Shown in pieces: positions 8,607 through 17,810 of a DNA stretch of 64,000 nt (the first letter of the stretch is position 1; every line of letters begins with the position of its first letter). Origin of the DNA: RPQJ01 sp963846315 (GTDB lineage Bacteria; Pseudomonadota; Gammaproteobacteria; Steroidobacterales; Steroidobacteraceae). The position numbers and the translations under genes were made by a program. A model generated the notes under the pieces. The model worked only from the letters and a program-made list of their open reading frames with translations, was not told the origin of the DNA and made no database searches. The DNA is taken from the NCBI GenBank assembly GCA_963846315.1, contig CAWJVM010000015.1:62001-126000 (forward strand), written 5' to 3'.

Positions 8607-9253
8607 AGAAGACTCCCTCGAAGAAACCTGCCACGAAGTCGTCCAGGACGACTGCCGCGCATCACGCACACATGCGTCACGCCCAGAAGACGGCGCGGAC
8701 GACGGCCGCCGAGGCCAATCCGCTGTACGTCGTGAAGCGTTCGAAGATCCACGGCCGCGGCGTGTATGCCGCCCGTCGCATCCGCAGCGGCACGCGCATC
8801 ATCGAATACGTCGGCGACCGCATCTCGCACGACGAGGCGGATTCGCGCTACGAGATGAAGGCCGATGACGACGGTCACACCTTCCTGTTCGTGGTGGACG
8901 ACGATCTCTGCATCGACGCCGGCGTCGGCGGCAACCCCGCGCGTTTCATCAACCACAAGTGCGACGCGAACTGCGAGACGATCATCGAAGGCCGCCGCGT
9001 TTTCATCGAAGCGATCCGCACGATCCAGCCGGGCGAGGAGCTGGGGTACGACTACCAGCTCACCTGGGAAAGCACCGACGATCCCGACGAGCTGAATCTG
9101 TATGCGTGCCGTTGTGGCGCGGCGAACTGCCGCGGCACGATGCTCGACCGCGAGTCGGTCGACGCCAAGAAGAAGAAAAGGAAGCAGGCGGCGGCGAAGA
9201 AGAAGGCGGTCGCCAAGGGCAAGAAGCCGGCTGCGAAAGGCAAGAAGGCCTGA
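8603..9253 (+). CDS. SET-domain protein-lysine methyltransferase with basic tails
   Basis: 216 residues. A basic, Lys/Ala/His-rich N-terminal 38 residues precedes a complete SET domain (about 41-160): KIHGRGVYAARRI, RFINHKCDANCE (the NHxC pseudoknot motif near 117-124) and GEELGYDYQ near 144-152. A post-SET-like zinc cluster, ACRCGAANCRG, lies near 168-178 (C169, C171, C176), and the last ~30 residues are almost only Lys and Ala, like a histone-H1-type tail. This predicts a lysine methyltransferase with a nucleic-acid-binding tail; the substrate is unknown. Its ATG overlaps the thyA stop, and folA follows 9 bp later, so it is embedded in the dTMP cycle operon. Confidence 0.88.
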   Translation: MKKTPSKKPATKSSRTTAAHHAHMRHAQKTARTTAAEANPLYVVKRSKIHGRGVYAARRIRSGTRIIEYVGDRISHDEADSRYEMKADDDGHTFLFVVDDDLCIDAGVGGNPARFINHKCDANCETIIEGRRVFIEAIRTIQPGEELGYDYQLTWESTDDPDELNLYACRCGAANCRGTMLDRESVDAKKKKRKQAAAKKKAVAKGKKPAAKGKKA

Positions 9254-9262
9254 GGCATCGCG

Positions 9263-9784
9263 ATGCCGCTCGTCTCGATTGTCGTGGCGACAGACGAGCG
9301 GGGCGCGATCGGGCGCGACGGCGGCCTGCCGTGGCGATTGCCCGACGACCTCAAGCGCTTCAAGGCCCTGACGATGGGGAAGCCCATCGTCATGGGTCGC
9401 AGGACCTGGGACTCGATCGGCAAGCCACTGCCCGGTCGGCACAACATCTTGATCACGCGCCAGGCCGGGTTCGACGTGCCCGGCGTTACCGTCGTCGCGT
9501 CACTTGATGCCGCGTTGGACGCCGCGGGCGACGTGCCCGAGATCTGCATCATTGGTGGTGCAGAGATTTACCGGCTCGCGCTGCCGCGCACGGACCTCAT
9601 TCACCTGACGCGTGTGCATGCGACCGTCGATGCTGATACCTATTTCCCGCATCTGGTTGCCGGGGAGTGGGATGAGGTCGTGGTCGAGGAGCGCCCGGCG
9701 GATGCTCGGCACTCGTTCGCGCACGATTTCGTGGAGTTGCGGCGGCGCCGGGCGGGAGCCGAGAACCTCCCCCTGCGCAACTAA
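9263..9784 (+). CDS. folA: Dihydrofolate reductase
   Basis: 173 residues. The N-terminus SIVVATDERGAIGRDGGLPWRLPDDL contains the substrate-binding acidic residue and the Met20-loop equivalent. MGRRTWDSIGKPLPGR is the NADPH-binding block, and IIGGAEIYRLAL is the second cofactor motif. It reduces dihydrofolate to tetrahydrofolate, completing the cycle with ThyA. Its stop codon shares three bases (9782-9784 against 9781-9783) with the stop of the convergent RNA methyltransferase gene, leaving no room for a terminator between them. Confidence 0.96.
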   Translation: MPLVSIVVATDERGAIGRDGGLPWRLPDDLKRFKALTMGKPIVMGRRTWDSIGKPLPGRHNILITRQAGFDVPGVTVVASLDAALDAAGDVPEICIIGGAEIYRLALPRTDLIHLTRVHATVDADTYFPHLVAGEWDEVVVEERPADARHSFAHDFVELRRRRAGAENLPLRN

Positions 9785-10908
9785 GCCCGTTCGAAGCACG
9801 CCACGGTCTCGACGTGGTCCGTGAACGGCATCAGGTTGAACGCACGCAGGTCGCTGAGCCGCATTGCGCCGCTGGTGGTCAGTCGTTCCGCGTCCGCGAG
9901 CAACGATTCGAGCCCACAGCTCACGTACACCAATCGCGCGGGCGGGTCGGCGACCAGTTGCCCCACGAGTTCGCGATCCAGCCCCTTGCGCGGTGGGTCC
10001 GCGATCACGACATCGGCGCCCTGTGCCATCGACGCCATCGCTCCCGCAGAGCCGGCAACCACTTCGATCTTCTCCCGCGCTGCAGGCTCGAGTGCGTCGA
10101 GCCCAAGCGCAAGGCCCTGCAGTGACTGCGGGCTGACCTCGTTCATGCGCAGGTGGCTGACGCGAGGCAGCACCGACAGCCCGATCGCACCCACACCCGC
10201 ATAGAACTCAGCGACACGCGCGCCAGCCGGCACCTGCTCGCGCACGTGTTCGACGATGCGTTCCGCGATGTCGAGGTTGTTCTGGCCGAACGCGCCGGGT
10301 GGGTAATGCACGGCTGCCCCACCAAAGCGTTCGACGACACTCGGCGCTCCGCACCACGGCGTGAATTCGCGACCCAGGATCGTGTTGCTCCGCTCGCACT
10401 GCGAGTTGAACCACAAGCTGTGCAGTTCATCACCGAGCCGATCCCGAATCAGCTCGAAACACGCATGGAACGGCTCGACCGTCGTGCTGTTGCCGACGAT
10501 CACGACTTGCGCCGTGTCCGAGCTTCGCTCGACCACCACCTGCAGGTAGCGCGCGAGACCGCGGTGGACGGTCTCCGCATACGGCGCGATCCCCGCATCG
10601 ACCAGTGCACGCCGCACCACGGCCGCGACCCGGTTGATCAGCGGCTGCTGCACGACGCAGTTCGGGATGTGCACGACGCGGTGCGTGCCGAGTTCGAACA
10701 GGCCGAGTTTTGGCGAGCCGAGCCGGCCGCGAACAGCCAGGCGAGCACGCAAACGAAAACCTGTCATTGCGCCCGACACCACCGGAACACTGGCCAGGCC
10801 ATGCGCACGGGCCAGCGCTTCCAGCGCCGAGTGCGCAGCGGCAGCGATGCCAGGCTCGCCGAAGCGCGGGCAGCCCGGACAGGGCGGGCGGTGAGAGCAA
10901 GTCAGCAT
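9781..10908 (-). CDS. Class I SAM-dependent RNA methyltransferase, TrmA/RlmD family (m5U type)
   Basis: 375 residues from the ATG at 10908; a GTG at 10932 would overlap the upstream gene. The N-terminus has the cysteine cluster CSHRPPCPGC of the 4Fe-4S-containing subgroup; a fourth Cys lies in HIPNCVVQ. The SAM domain has FGQNNLDIAE (Gln/Asn motif), VAEFYAGVGAIGL, VIADPPRKGLD, a catalytic Cys in VYVSCGLES, and a terminal base Glu in FTDHVETV. Such enzymes make 5-methyluridine in tRNA or 23S rRNA. The catalytic region reads SCGLES, not the usual SCNPxT, so I do not assign it to RlmD or RlmCD. It follows the dipeptidase gene by 11 bp. Confidence 0.85.
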   Translation of the reverse strand: MLTCSHRPPCPGCPRFGEPGIAAAAHSALEALARAHGLASVPVVSGAMTGFRLRARLAVRGRLGSPKLGLFELGTHRVVHIPNCVVQQPLINRVAAVVRRALVDAGIAPYAETVHRGLARYLQVVVERSSDTAQVVIVGNSTTVEPFHACFELIRDRLGDELHSLWFNSQCERSNTILGREFTPWCGAPSVVERFGGAAVHYPPGAFGQNNLDIAERIVEHVREQVPAGARVAEFYAGVGAIGLSVLPRVSHLRMNEVSPQSLQGLALGLDALEPAAREKIEVVAGSAGAMASMAQGADVVIADPPRKGLDRELVGQLVADPPARLVYVSCGLESLLADAERLTTSGAMRLSDLRAFNLMPFTDHVETVACFERA

Positions 10909-10919
10909 CGTGGCGGGCG

Positions 10920-12062
10920 TCAGCTGCCCCACGCGGCGGCGAACACGCGCAGCAGGTTGGTACCCAGGATCTTTTCGATCCGGTCATCCGAATGGCCGCG
11001 CAGGCTGAGGCAGTCCGCCAGTTGCTCGAAGCGCCGCGGGGTATTGAGATCGTTCGCGAACAGGTAACCGTCTGCGGATTCCTGCGGCGCCGCGATGCCG
11101 GCCGCCTTGCGGCGAGCGACGTTCGTCGTGAACGACCGCACGAATTCCGGTGTCAGCGCGACGGACGAGAGCGTGCCATCCGTGCCGATCGAGACGTGTT
11201 CCTCGCCGGCGACGTTCACTGCGTGCTCGATGTGCCGCACGACGTCGGCGGCGGTGGGTTGCCTGCCGCCGCACAGGTACGGCATGACATAGATACCCGA
11301 CACCCCACCCGTGTTGGCCACTGCGCGCAACTCCGTGTCGGTGCGATTGCGGGGGTGGTCGGCGAGAGCTGCGCAGCCCGTGTGCGTGAATGCAACGGGC
11401 CGGTTGGAGCGCCGGATTGCGTCGGCTGCCGTGACGCGCCCGCAGTGGCTTCCGTCGACCAGGATCCCCAACTCGTTCATCCGCTCAACCGCCTCGTGCC
11501 CGACTTTGCTCAGCCCCGCGTCGGCCGGTTCCATGCAGCCGTCTCCCAGCCGGTTGTGCCGGTTGTAGGTGGGTTGAATCACGCGGATGCCGAGACGATG
11601 AAACGTCTCGAGCCGGTCGAGGTCGGTCTCGAAGCACACGCCGTCCTGGAAACCGTACAGCAGCCCGGTGCGACCCTTCGCTTTCGCTGCGCGGATGTCA
11701 GCGGCGGATCGCACGCGGAGCAGGGCGGCCGGGTAGCGGTCGACTTCGGCTTCCCAGCGCTTGATCGACGCGACGGCTTTCTCGAAGGCCGCGTCGGGCG
11801 GCATCGTGCCCACTTCGCCGACGGTGAGGTGCAGGCACGTCATGCCCGACACCTTGATGTCGTCGACCTCGCCGGTCGTCAGCTCCGAGCCGTCCTCGGT
11901 GGCGTGGCCGCCGGGGCCGCCGAGACCATCGATCACTACGGTGCGCGAATACCGGTTCCAGGTCCCGTTCGCGGACTGCGACGACCGCGGCATCACCGCG
12001 AGCCCGAACGCCAGTCCGGTCGACGCGAGCAACATCCGCCGGGTGCGTGAAATCATGTTCAT
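10920..12062 (-). CDS. Exported M19 family membrane dipeptidase-like protein
   Basis: 380 residues from the ATG at 12062, which overlaps the upstream amidohydrolase stop (ATGA). The N-terminus TRRMLLASTGLAFGLAV looks like a Tat-type signal. Family M19 blocks are visible: RVIQPTYNRHNRLGDGC, LGILVDGSHCG, VAFTHTGC, and a late SIGTDGTLS. The usual first metal motif of renal-dipeptidase enzymes (HxD after DG) is replaced by IDGLGGPGG, so one metal site may be altered. It is expected to act in the periplasm on dipeptides or related amides. It is translationally coupled to the hydrolase gene upstream. Confidence 0.82.
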   Translation of the reverse strand: MNMISRTRRMLLASTGLAFGLAVMPRSSQSANGTWNRYSRTVVIDGLGGPGGHATEDGSELTTGEVDDIKVSGMTCLHLTVGEVGTMPPDAAFEKAVASIKRWEAEVDRYPAALLRVRSAADIRAAKAKGRTGLLYGFQDGVCFETDLDRLETFHRLGIRVIQPTYNRHNRLGDGCMEPADAGLSKVGHEAVERMNELGILVDGSHCGRVTAADAIRRSNRPVAFTHTGCAALADHPRNRTDTELRAVANTGGVSGIYVMPYLCGGRQPTAADVVRHIEHAVNVAGEEHVSIGTDGTLSSVALTPEFVRSFTTNVARRKAAGIAAPQESADGYLFANDLNTPRRFEQLADCLSLRGHSDDRIEKILGTNLLRVFAAAWGS

Positions 12063-14173
12063 CGGCTCGCCGTAGCGTGGGGCTGGATGCCGAGCGCTCG
12101 GCATAGTGCATCGGGATCGAACAGCGCGCCGTCCTTGATGACGAGGCGCAAGCGTCGCACGTCGCCGACATGGCGGCTCGGGTCGCCGTCGACGAGGATC
12201 ATGTCGGCCAGCTTGCCCGGCGCGATCGAGCCGAGTTCAGCCCCGCGGCCGACGAGTCGCGCCGCGTCGAGCGTGGCGATGCGCAACACCTCGGGGGCCG
12301 GCACACCGGCTTCGACGTAGAGTTCGAGTTCGCGCGGCAGCATGAAACCGGGCATCGCATCCGTGCCCGCGACGAAGGGCACGCCCGCACTGCGCACGGC
12401 GATCAGCATGCGTTGCATCTGGGTCAGCGCCTGGCGGTAGCTCGTGTCCTTACCGTCGGGGACCGGCAAGCCACCTTCCAGGAGACCGCGCCGGACGAGC
12501 GGGGGCATGCGATCGGCCACGGCCGCCAGTCCCGCGCCGACCACGCCCGGGCGATCGGTGAAGAGGCTTTCGAACGTGACGAGCGTCGGATCCAGCGTCA
12601 CGTGATGCTGCTTGAGCAGCTGCAGGAAAGCCTGCACGCGTGCCGATTGCGGATCGATGCTGGCGGCATGCTCCGCGACGGCCGTGAACCGCGCTGGCGT
12701 GCGTGTGTCCTGCACCTGGTCGTACAGGAAATTCAGAAACACCATGTTCATGTGCTGAATCTCGTCGTACCCGGCGAGCACGGCCTGTTCGGCCGTCATG
12801 AACGCGGGAACGTGACCGCCCACCCGCATGCCGCGCTTGTGCGCTTCGTCTGCAATGGCCGGCACCAGCTTCGGGTCCATCGAGCTGTAGATCTTGACGA
12901 GTCCAAAGCCAGCAGCGTTCATGGCCTGGACGGCCTTGCGGGCCTCGGCTTCGTCGCTGACGAGCATCTTGGTCGGCCCCTGAAAGGGTCCACGCCCATC
13001 GATGATGCCGGCGAACACCACTCGCGGACCGAGCGCTTCGTTGGTGTCGAACACGCGCAGCAGCGCGGGCTTGTCGGGCTCTGCGGCCATGTCCCGGATG
13101 CTCGTGACACCGGCCGCCAGGAACAGCGGCCCGCTGTCGAGGTCCGGGTGCGTGTGCATGTCCCACAGTCCGGGCAGCAGCGCGCGGCCGGTCGCATCGA
13201 TGCGCTCGGCGCCAGCGGGGATCGGCACCGAGCCGTCGGGACCGACGGCGACGATGCGTTGCTGCGCAAAGACGACGGTGGTGCCGGGACGCATCGTCAT
13301 GTGCTCGGCATCGAACAGGTTGGCGTGCTCGATCACGACCGGTCCGGAGGGTGCACGTCGTAGCGCGCGAACTTGCGCCGTGCGCCGGCGCGCCTCCTGC
13401 GCATCCTGCTCTGCGCGCAACCCGGGGAGCGAGTCCTGCCAGCCTTCGCGCACGAGCGTCGAGAAGCTGTCGAACGTCGCGAACAGTTCGCCGTCCTCGT
13501 CGAGCCAGACGCTGGTGGGCTGGAACCCGAGGCCGCCGATCGAATACAGGCCGACCTGGCGGGACGATTCGCCGTTGCCGATCTTCAGCTGCGACAACGG
13601 CTGCAGGACTGCTTCACCCTGCGGCAGCAAGGGCAGCTTGCGACCTGGTACGTTGCGCAGGGCCCGTGCCAGCAAGCCGGTTTCCTCGAACGAGCCGGAC
13701 TGGCTGACATAAAACGCCGCGCCCGCAACAGGCTGGCTACCGCTTTCGACCTTGTTCTGCCAGGTGGCGGTGCCGGCTGCGCGGGTGAACCGTTCAGCCA
13801 CCGGACTCTTGAGGTAGTCATTGCCATCGGTGGCGATGGCCACGGGGATGCCCTTCGCGTCAAGCTGGATCCTCGACGTGAGTGCCGGGCCACGGCCGCG
13901 ATCATTGAACGCAAAGTGGACGACGCGGGTGCCATCGCGCTGCAGGCAGACGGTCTGGAAGCCCGCCCGATTGCCCATCAGGCTGAACGCATAGTCGCGG
14001 CTCGACTGGGTGCCGGCCGGACAGGCGACCGGCTGCGGCGCTGCGATTGGCACCGCCGCCGCAGCGGGGGTATCCGTCGCAAACGCAGGCACAGTCGCCG
14101 CCAGCACCGGGCCTGGCAGGGCGCGGGCACAGGCCAGGAGAACGGGGGTCAAGCCGGCAAACAGGCGGGGCAC
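12059..14173 (-). CDS. Exported amidohydrolase family protein with large N-terminal domain
   Basis: 704 residues. The GTG start at 14173 is supported by an AAAAGGAG site upstream. A signal peptide is followed by a ~250-residue N-terminal domain with a conserved-looking CPAGTQSSRDYAFSLMG segment that I do not recognise. The C-terminal ~430 residues are an amidohydrolase TIM barrel with LPGLWDMHTHPD (HxH near 341), LVKIYSSMDP (lysine region), GGHVPAF, DEIQHMNM, and the catalytic Asp in VAGTDAMPGF. The metal site therefore looks complete. The substrate is unknown; coupling to an M19 dipeptidase gene suggests a role in peptide or amino-acid-conjugate catabolism. Confidence 0.85.
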   Translation of the reverse strand: MPRLFAGLTPVLLACARALPGPVLAATVPAFATDTPAAAAVPIAAPQPVACPAGTQSSRDYAFSLMGNRAGFQTVCLQRDGTRVVHFAFNDRGRGPALTSRIQLDAKGIPVAIATDGNDYLKSPVAERFTRAAGTATWQNKVESGSQPVAGAAFYVSQSGSFEETGLLARALRNVPGRKLPLLPQGEAVLQPLSQLKIGNGESSRQVGLYSIGGLGFQPTSVWLDEDGELFATFDSFSTLVREGWQDSLPGLRAEQDAQEARRRTAQVRALRRAPSGPVVIEHANLFDAEHMTMRPGTTVVFAQQRIVAVGPDGSVPIPAGAERIDATGRALLPGLWDMHTHPDLDSGPLFLAAGVTSIRDMAAEPDKPALLRVFDTNEALGPRVVFAGIIDGRGPFQGPTKMLVSDEAEARKAVQAMNAAGFGLVKIYSSMDPKLVPAIADEAHKRGMRVGGHVPAFMTAEQAVLAGYDEIQHMNMVFLNFLYDQVQDTRTPARFTAVAEHAASIDPQSARVQAFLQLLKQHHVTLDPTLVTFESLFTDRPGVVGAGLAAVADRMPPLVRRGLLEGGLPVPDGKDTSYRQALTQMQRMLIAVRSAGVPFVAGTDAMPGFMLPRELELYVEAGVPAPEVLRIATLDAARLVGRGAELGSIAPGKLADMILVDGDPSRHVGDVRRLRLVIKDGALFDPDALCRALGIQPHATASR

Positions 14174-14412
14174 GGCGAGACTCCTTTTTGTTGTTCACCG
14201 GAGCATAGTGACCGGGCGTGCAACGCACAACGCGTGTTGACGTGACGCCGGCCGACAGCCGCTCGCGGTCAGTGGTCGTCGGACGAGAACCACCGCCGTG
14301 TCGGCCTGGTCCTACAGCTGCGGGGTGAGTCGCTGAGTCTGCGGCTGCTAGAATTCCCAACCCTGCCGCAGGGAAGCGCGGGATCGCCACTCGTCGAGGG
14401 CAAAGCCAAGCC
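14174..14412. other. Divergent intergenic region between hydrolase operon and hybrid kinase
   Basis: 239 bp without a gene. The minus-strand side carries the AAAAGGAG ribosome site for the hydrolase. A TAGAAT hexamer at 14349-14354 could be a -10 box for the kinase gene, but no good -35 is seen at the right distance. No RNA gene or clear operator is visible. Confidence 0.45.
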
Positions 14413-16437
14413 ATGCCGCCACAGCGGAGTTTCGACGGATTGCAGCGAGGCGTGCCGAGGCCCTGGATGCTGCGGCTGAAGCCGCTCATCATCGTGCTGC
14501 TGACGGTCGCCATCGCCATGTTGTTGCGCTGGCCGCTCGACCGGTTCTGGGCAGGACTGTTCCCGTTCATGACTTTCTTCCCGGCCGTGGTGTTCGTCGC
14601 CATCTTCTGCGGCTGGCGTTACGGCATGCTCGCGGCGGTGCTTTCGTCGCTCGCAGTCTATGTGTGGCACGAACCGGAGTCCGACAACCTGCTGCTCGCT
14701 TCGAGCATCTTCATCTTCCTGCTCGCGAACGCCGTGACCGTGAGCCTGGCCGAGTTCGCGCGTCGCGCCCGGTCGCGGGCCGAAGCCGAAGCCACGGCCG
14801 CGCACGAGAGCGAGCATCGCTTCAACGTCATGGCGGACAGCGTGCCGCTGCTGATCTGGGTGCACGACGCGACCGGGAAGATCCTGTTCGTCAACCGGCG
14901 CTGGGAGCAGTTCTTCGGTATTACCCAGGAGGGCGCTCGCCGTCGCGGCTGGCAAGTGGTGCTGCACGACGAAGATCGCGCTGCCTACACCGACTCGTTC
15001 CTCAAGGCGTTGCGTGGCAAGCATGCGTTTCAGGCGACGGCGCGCGTGCGCCGGGCCGACGGCGAGTGGCGCTGGATCGAGTCCGATGGCGTGCCCCGCT
15101 TCGGTCCGAACGGCGAGCTGCTGACGTTCGCGGGGACGAGCCACGACGTGACCGAGCGCCGCGCATTCGAGGTCGAGCGCGAGATGCTGCTCGAAAGCGA
15201 GCGTGCCGCGCGGACCGACGCCGAAAACGCCACTCATGCCAAGGACGAGTTCCTGGCCACGCTCTCACACGAGCTGCGCACGCCTTTGTCCGTGATCGTG
15301 CTCTGGAGCCGCATCCTCGCGCGCAAGTACGGCGACGGGGAAGACGACCTGCGCAAGGGGCTCGCGCTCATCATCGACAACGGCATGGCGCTGTCGAAGC
15401 TGATCGGCGACCTGCTCGACATGAGCCGCATCGTGTCGGGCCGCGTCACGCTCGATGCGCATCCGCTCGACCTCGTCGACCTGCTCGGCCAGGCCGTCGC
15501 TTCGCATCGCCCCGCGGCGGAGGCCAGGCGCATCGAGATGAGTCTCGACATCGGCAGGGAGCCGCTGATCGTGAACGGCGATCCCACGCGGCTGCAGCAG
15601 GTGCTGTGGAACCTGCTCGCCAATGCCGTCAAGTTCGCCAGGGAGGAAGGGCACATCCACGTGGCTGCGCGCAGCACCGGGCCTGGCGTCGAAATCAGTG
15701 TCACCGACGACGGGGAGGGCATCGCCCCGGAATTCCTGCCGCAAGTCTTCAGCCGCTTCCGCCAGGCCGACAATTCGAGCGCCCGGCGCCACGGCGGCCT
15801 CGGTCTCGGGCTGGCGATCGTCAAGCAACTGGTGGAGCTGCACGGCGGGCAGGTGTCGGCGCACAGTCGCGGTCTCGGGCAGGGGGCCACGTTCGTGGTG
15901 ACGCTGCCGTTGCTGGCGCACGAACCGGGGCAGGACATCGATTCCAGCGGCGCCTGGCGACGCCTCGACCCCGACCGGCAACTGGTGCTGCGTATCGACG
16001 GCAGACGGGTGCTGGCCGTCGACGACCAGCGTGACATGCTCGAATCGCTGCGGCGGATGCTTGAAGAGCGCGGCGCACGTGTCACGGCCGTGGATTCGGG
16101 CGCCGCCGCACTCGACCTGTTGCGTGCGGCGCCGGAGGAATTCGACGCGCTCGTCAGCGACATCGGAATGCCGCGCATGGACGGGTACGAATTGATCCGA
16201 CGCGTGCGCGGCGAGCTGGGACTGGGGCCGCAACGCCTGGCGGCCGTTGCCGTCACGGCTTACGCACGCGATGAAGACCGGGCCCGGGCCTTGCTCGCGG
16301 GGTACCAGGCCCACATCGTGAAGCCCTACCAGGTGGGGCAGCTGGTGACGCTGATCAATGAGCTGGTCGATGCGTCGGGCGAGTCGTCGACGCTGGCTAC
16401 CGGGGAATCCGCGAGGCGCGCGCCGATCGCGATCTAG
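14413..16437 (+). CDS. Hybrid sensor histidine kinase/response regulator (DUF4118-PAS-HK-REC)
   Basis: 674 residues. Four hydrophobic segments in about the first 115 residues resemble the DUF4118 membrane sensor of KdpD-like kinases. A PAS/PAC domain follows (about 135-255; LLIWVHDATGKILFVNRRWE). The kinase core has the phospho-acceptor His in TLSHELRTPLS near 285, the N-box WNLLANAVKFA, DDGEGIAPEF, and GGLGLGLAIVKQL. A C-terminal receiver domain (about 530-650) has VDDQRDM, the phospho-acceptor Asp in SDIGMPRMDG, and HIVKPYQ. The signal and output are unknown. Its TAG stop overlaps the convergent kmo stop within one CTAG. Confidence 0.93.
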   Translation: MPPQRSFDGLQRGVPRPWMLRLKPLIIVLLTVAIAMLLRWPLDRFWAGLFPFMTFFPAVVFVAIFCGWRYGMLAAVLSSLAVYVWHEPESDNLLLASSIFIFLLANAVTVSLAEFARRARSRAEAEATAAHESEHRFNVMADSVPLLIWVHDATGKILFVNRRWEQFFGITQEGARRRGWQVVLHDEDRAAYTDSFLKALRGKHAFQATARVRRADGEWRWIESDGVPRFGPNGELLTFAGTSHDVTERRAFEVEREMLLESERAARTDAENATHAKDEFLATLSHELRTPLSVIVLWSRILARKYGDGEDDLRKGLALIIDNGMALSKLIGDLLDMSRIVSGRVTLDAHPLDLVDLLGQAVASHRPAAEARRIEMSLDIGREPLIVNGDPTRLQQVLWNLLANAVKFAREEGHIHVAARSTGPGVEISVTDDGEGIAPEFLPQVFSRFRQADNSSARRHGGLGLGLAIVKQLVELHGGQVSAHSRGLGQGATFVVTLPLLAHEPGQDIDSSGAWRRLDPDRQLVLRIDGRRVLAVDDQRDMLESLRRMLEERGARVTAVDSGAAALDLLRAAPEEFDALVSDIGMPRMDGYELIRRVRGELGLGPQRLAAVAVTAYARDEDRARALLAGYQAHIVKPYQVGQLVTLINELVDASGESSTLATGESARRAPIAI

Positions 16438-17810
16438 GGCGGCGCGGCGGGCACGACCGGCAGCGGATCGAGCAACTCGGTCACCAGCGCGTCCATCTGC
16501 GCCGTCGGGATGTCGGCCACTGCATCCGCCGTGGCCGTGAGGCGTGTCAGCACTTCGGCCTGCACGCGTCCGCGATCGAAGGCGACGCGGTATGGGATCT
16601 CGTGGTGGAACATCACCATCGAGTACCGCGGAATGAAGCGGTCCGGGTGACGGCGCTCGAGTTCGAAGCTCAGTTCCTTGCGCAGCATGAACTTGGGGTC
16701 GCGCACCGTGTCCCGCATCTCCAGGAAATTCTCGAGCGCCATCGCGGCGATCGCATCGGTGTCGGGCTTGCGCAGCTGGAAGAATTGCTCGAACGCCGAT
16801 TGCCAGTCGACGGCCGAGCGCAGCAGCCGATCGAGTTCGAAGCAGTCTTCGAAGCACGCATTCATGCCCTGGCCGTGGAACGGCACGATGGCATGCGCCG
16901 CGTCCCCGAGCAGCACGGCGGCTGCGCCGGCCGACCAGGCGTCGGCGCGGACGGTGCCCATGCGACCGACCGGACGCTCGAGAAACTCGCGGGCGAGCCC
17001 CGGCATCTGCTCGATGACGTCGGGAAAATACCTGGCGAAGAACGCAGTCACGGACGCGCGGCTGTCGAGCGCAGCGAAACTTTCCGCGCCGCCTTTCAAG
17101 GCCAGGAACAACGTGACCGTGAAGCTGCCGTCGATGTTCGGCAGCGCGATCAGCATGAAACCGCCCCGCGGCCAGATGTGCAGCGCGTGGCGCTCGATGC
17201 GGTGCGAGCCGTCCGGTCCCGCCGGCAGCGTGAGTTCCTTGTAGCCGTGCTCGAGCATGTCCTCGACCACGCGGATGCCAAACTGGCCGGTCATGGCCCG
17301 GCGCACGACCGAGCCGGCGCCGTCCGCGGCGATCAGCGGCGCGAGCGCCTGCGTGTACGTGTCGCCCGCGACCTCGTCGAGCAGGACCAGTTCGTCGCGC
17401 TCGAAATCGAGCGTCCGCGCCGCCTGCAGGAAGCGCGGTTCGATGCCGTAGTGGCGCCGTGCATGGTCGAGCAGGACACGGTTCAGGCCCGGCCGCGACA
17501 CGGAGTGGATGACCTCGTGCGGTCGCTGGCCGTACGGCGCGAACGTGAGCGAGCCGTCGAGTGCGTGCAGCGTGCGACCTCGCATCGGGATCAGCAGTGG
17601 GGCGACGTCGTCGTACACGCCGGCGGCTCGCAGTGCATGAATGCCGCGCTCCGCCAGCGCCAGGTTGATCGAGCGACCCGCATCCATGTCGACCTTGCGC
17701 AGGTCCGGGCGGCGCTCGAACACCTGCACCTGCCGGCCTTGCCGCGCGAGGTAGATGGCCATCAGCGCACCGGACAGTCCGGCGCCGAGGATCGTGACCG
17801 GTCGCTTCAC
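16434..17810 (-). CDS. kmo: Kynurenine 3-monooxygenase
   Basis: 458 residues, typical of KMO. FAD-binding motifs are ILGAGLSGALMAIYLARQG at the N-terminus and GDAAHAIVPFHGQGMNACFEDC near 295-316. MDAGRSINLALAERG, with the substrate-contacting Arg/Asn, follows the first motif. The enzyme hydroxylates L-kynurenine to 3-hydroxykynurenine with NADPH and O2, and has a hydrophobic C-terminal part. The GTG start at 17810 overlaps the kynU stop (GTGA). It is last in the nbaC, cyclase, kynU, kmo operon. Confidence 0.95.
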   Translation of the reverse strand: MKRPVTILGAGLSGALMAIYLARQGRQVQVFERRPDLRKVDMDAGRSINLALAERGIHALRAAGVYDDVAPLLIPMRGRTLHALDGSLTFAPYGQRPHEVIHSVSRPGLNRVLLDHARRHYGIEPRFLQAARTLDFERDELVLLDEVAGDTYTQALAPLIAADGAGSVVRRAMTGQFGIRVVEDMLEHGYKELTLPAGPDGSHRIERHALHIWPRGGFMLIALPNIDGSFTVTLFLALKGGAESFAALDSRASVTAFFARYFPDVIEQMPGLAREFLERPVGRMGTVRADAWSAGAAAVLLGDAAHAIVPFHGQGMNACFEDCFELDRLLRSAVDWQSAFEQFFQLRKPDTDAIAAMALENFLEMRDTVRDPKFMLRKELSFELERRHPDRFIPRYSMVMFHHEIPYRVAFDRGRVQAEVLTRLTATADAVADIPTAQMDALVTELLDPLPVVPAAPP

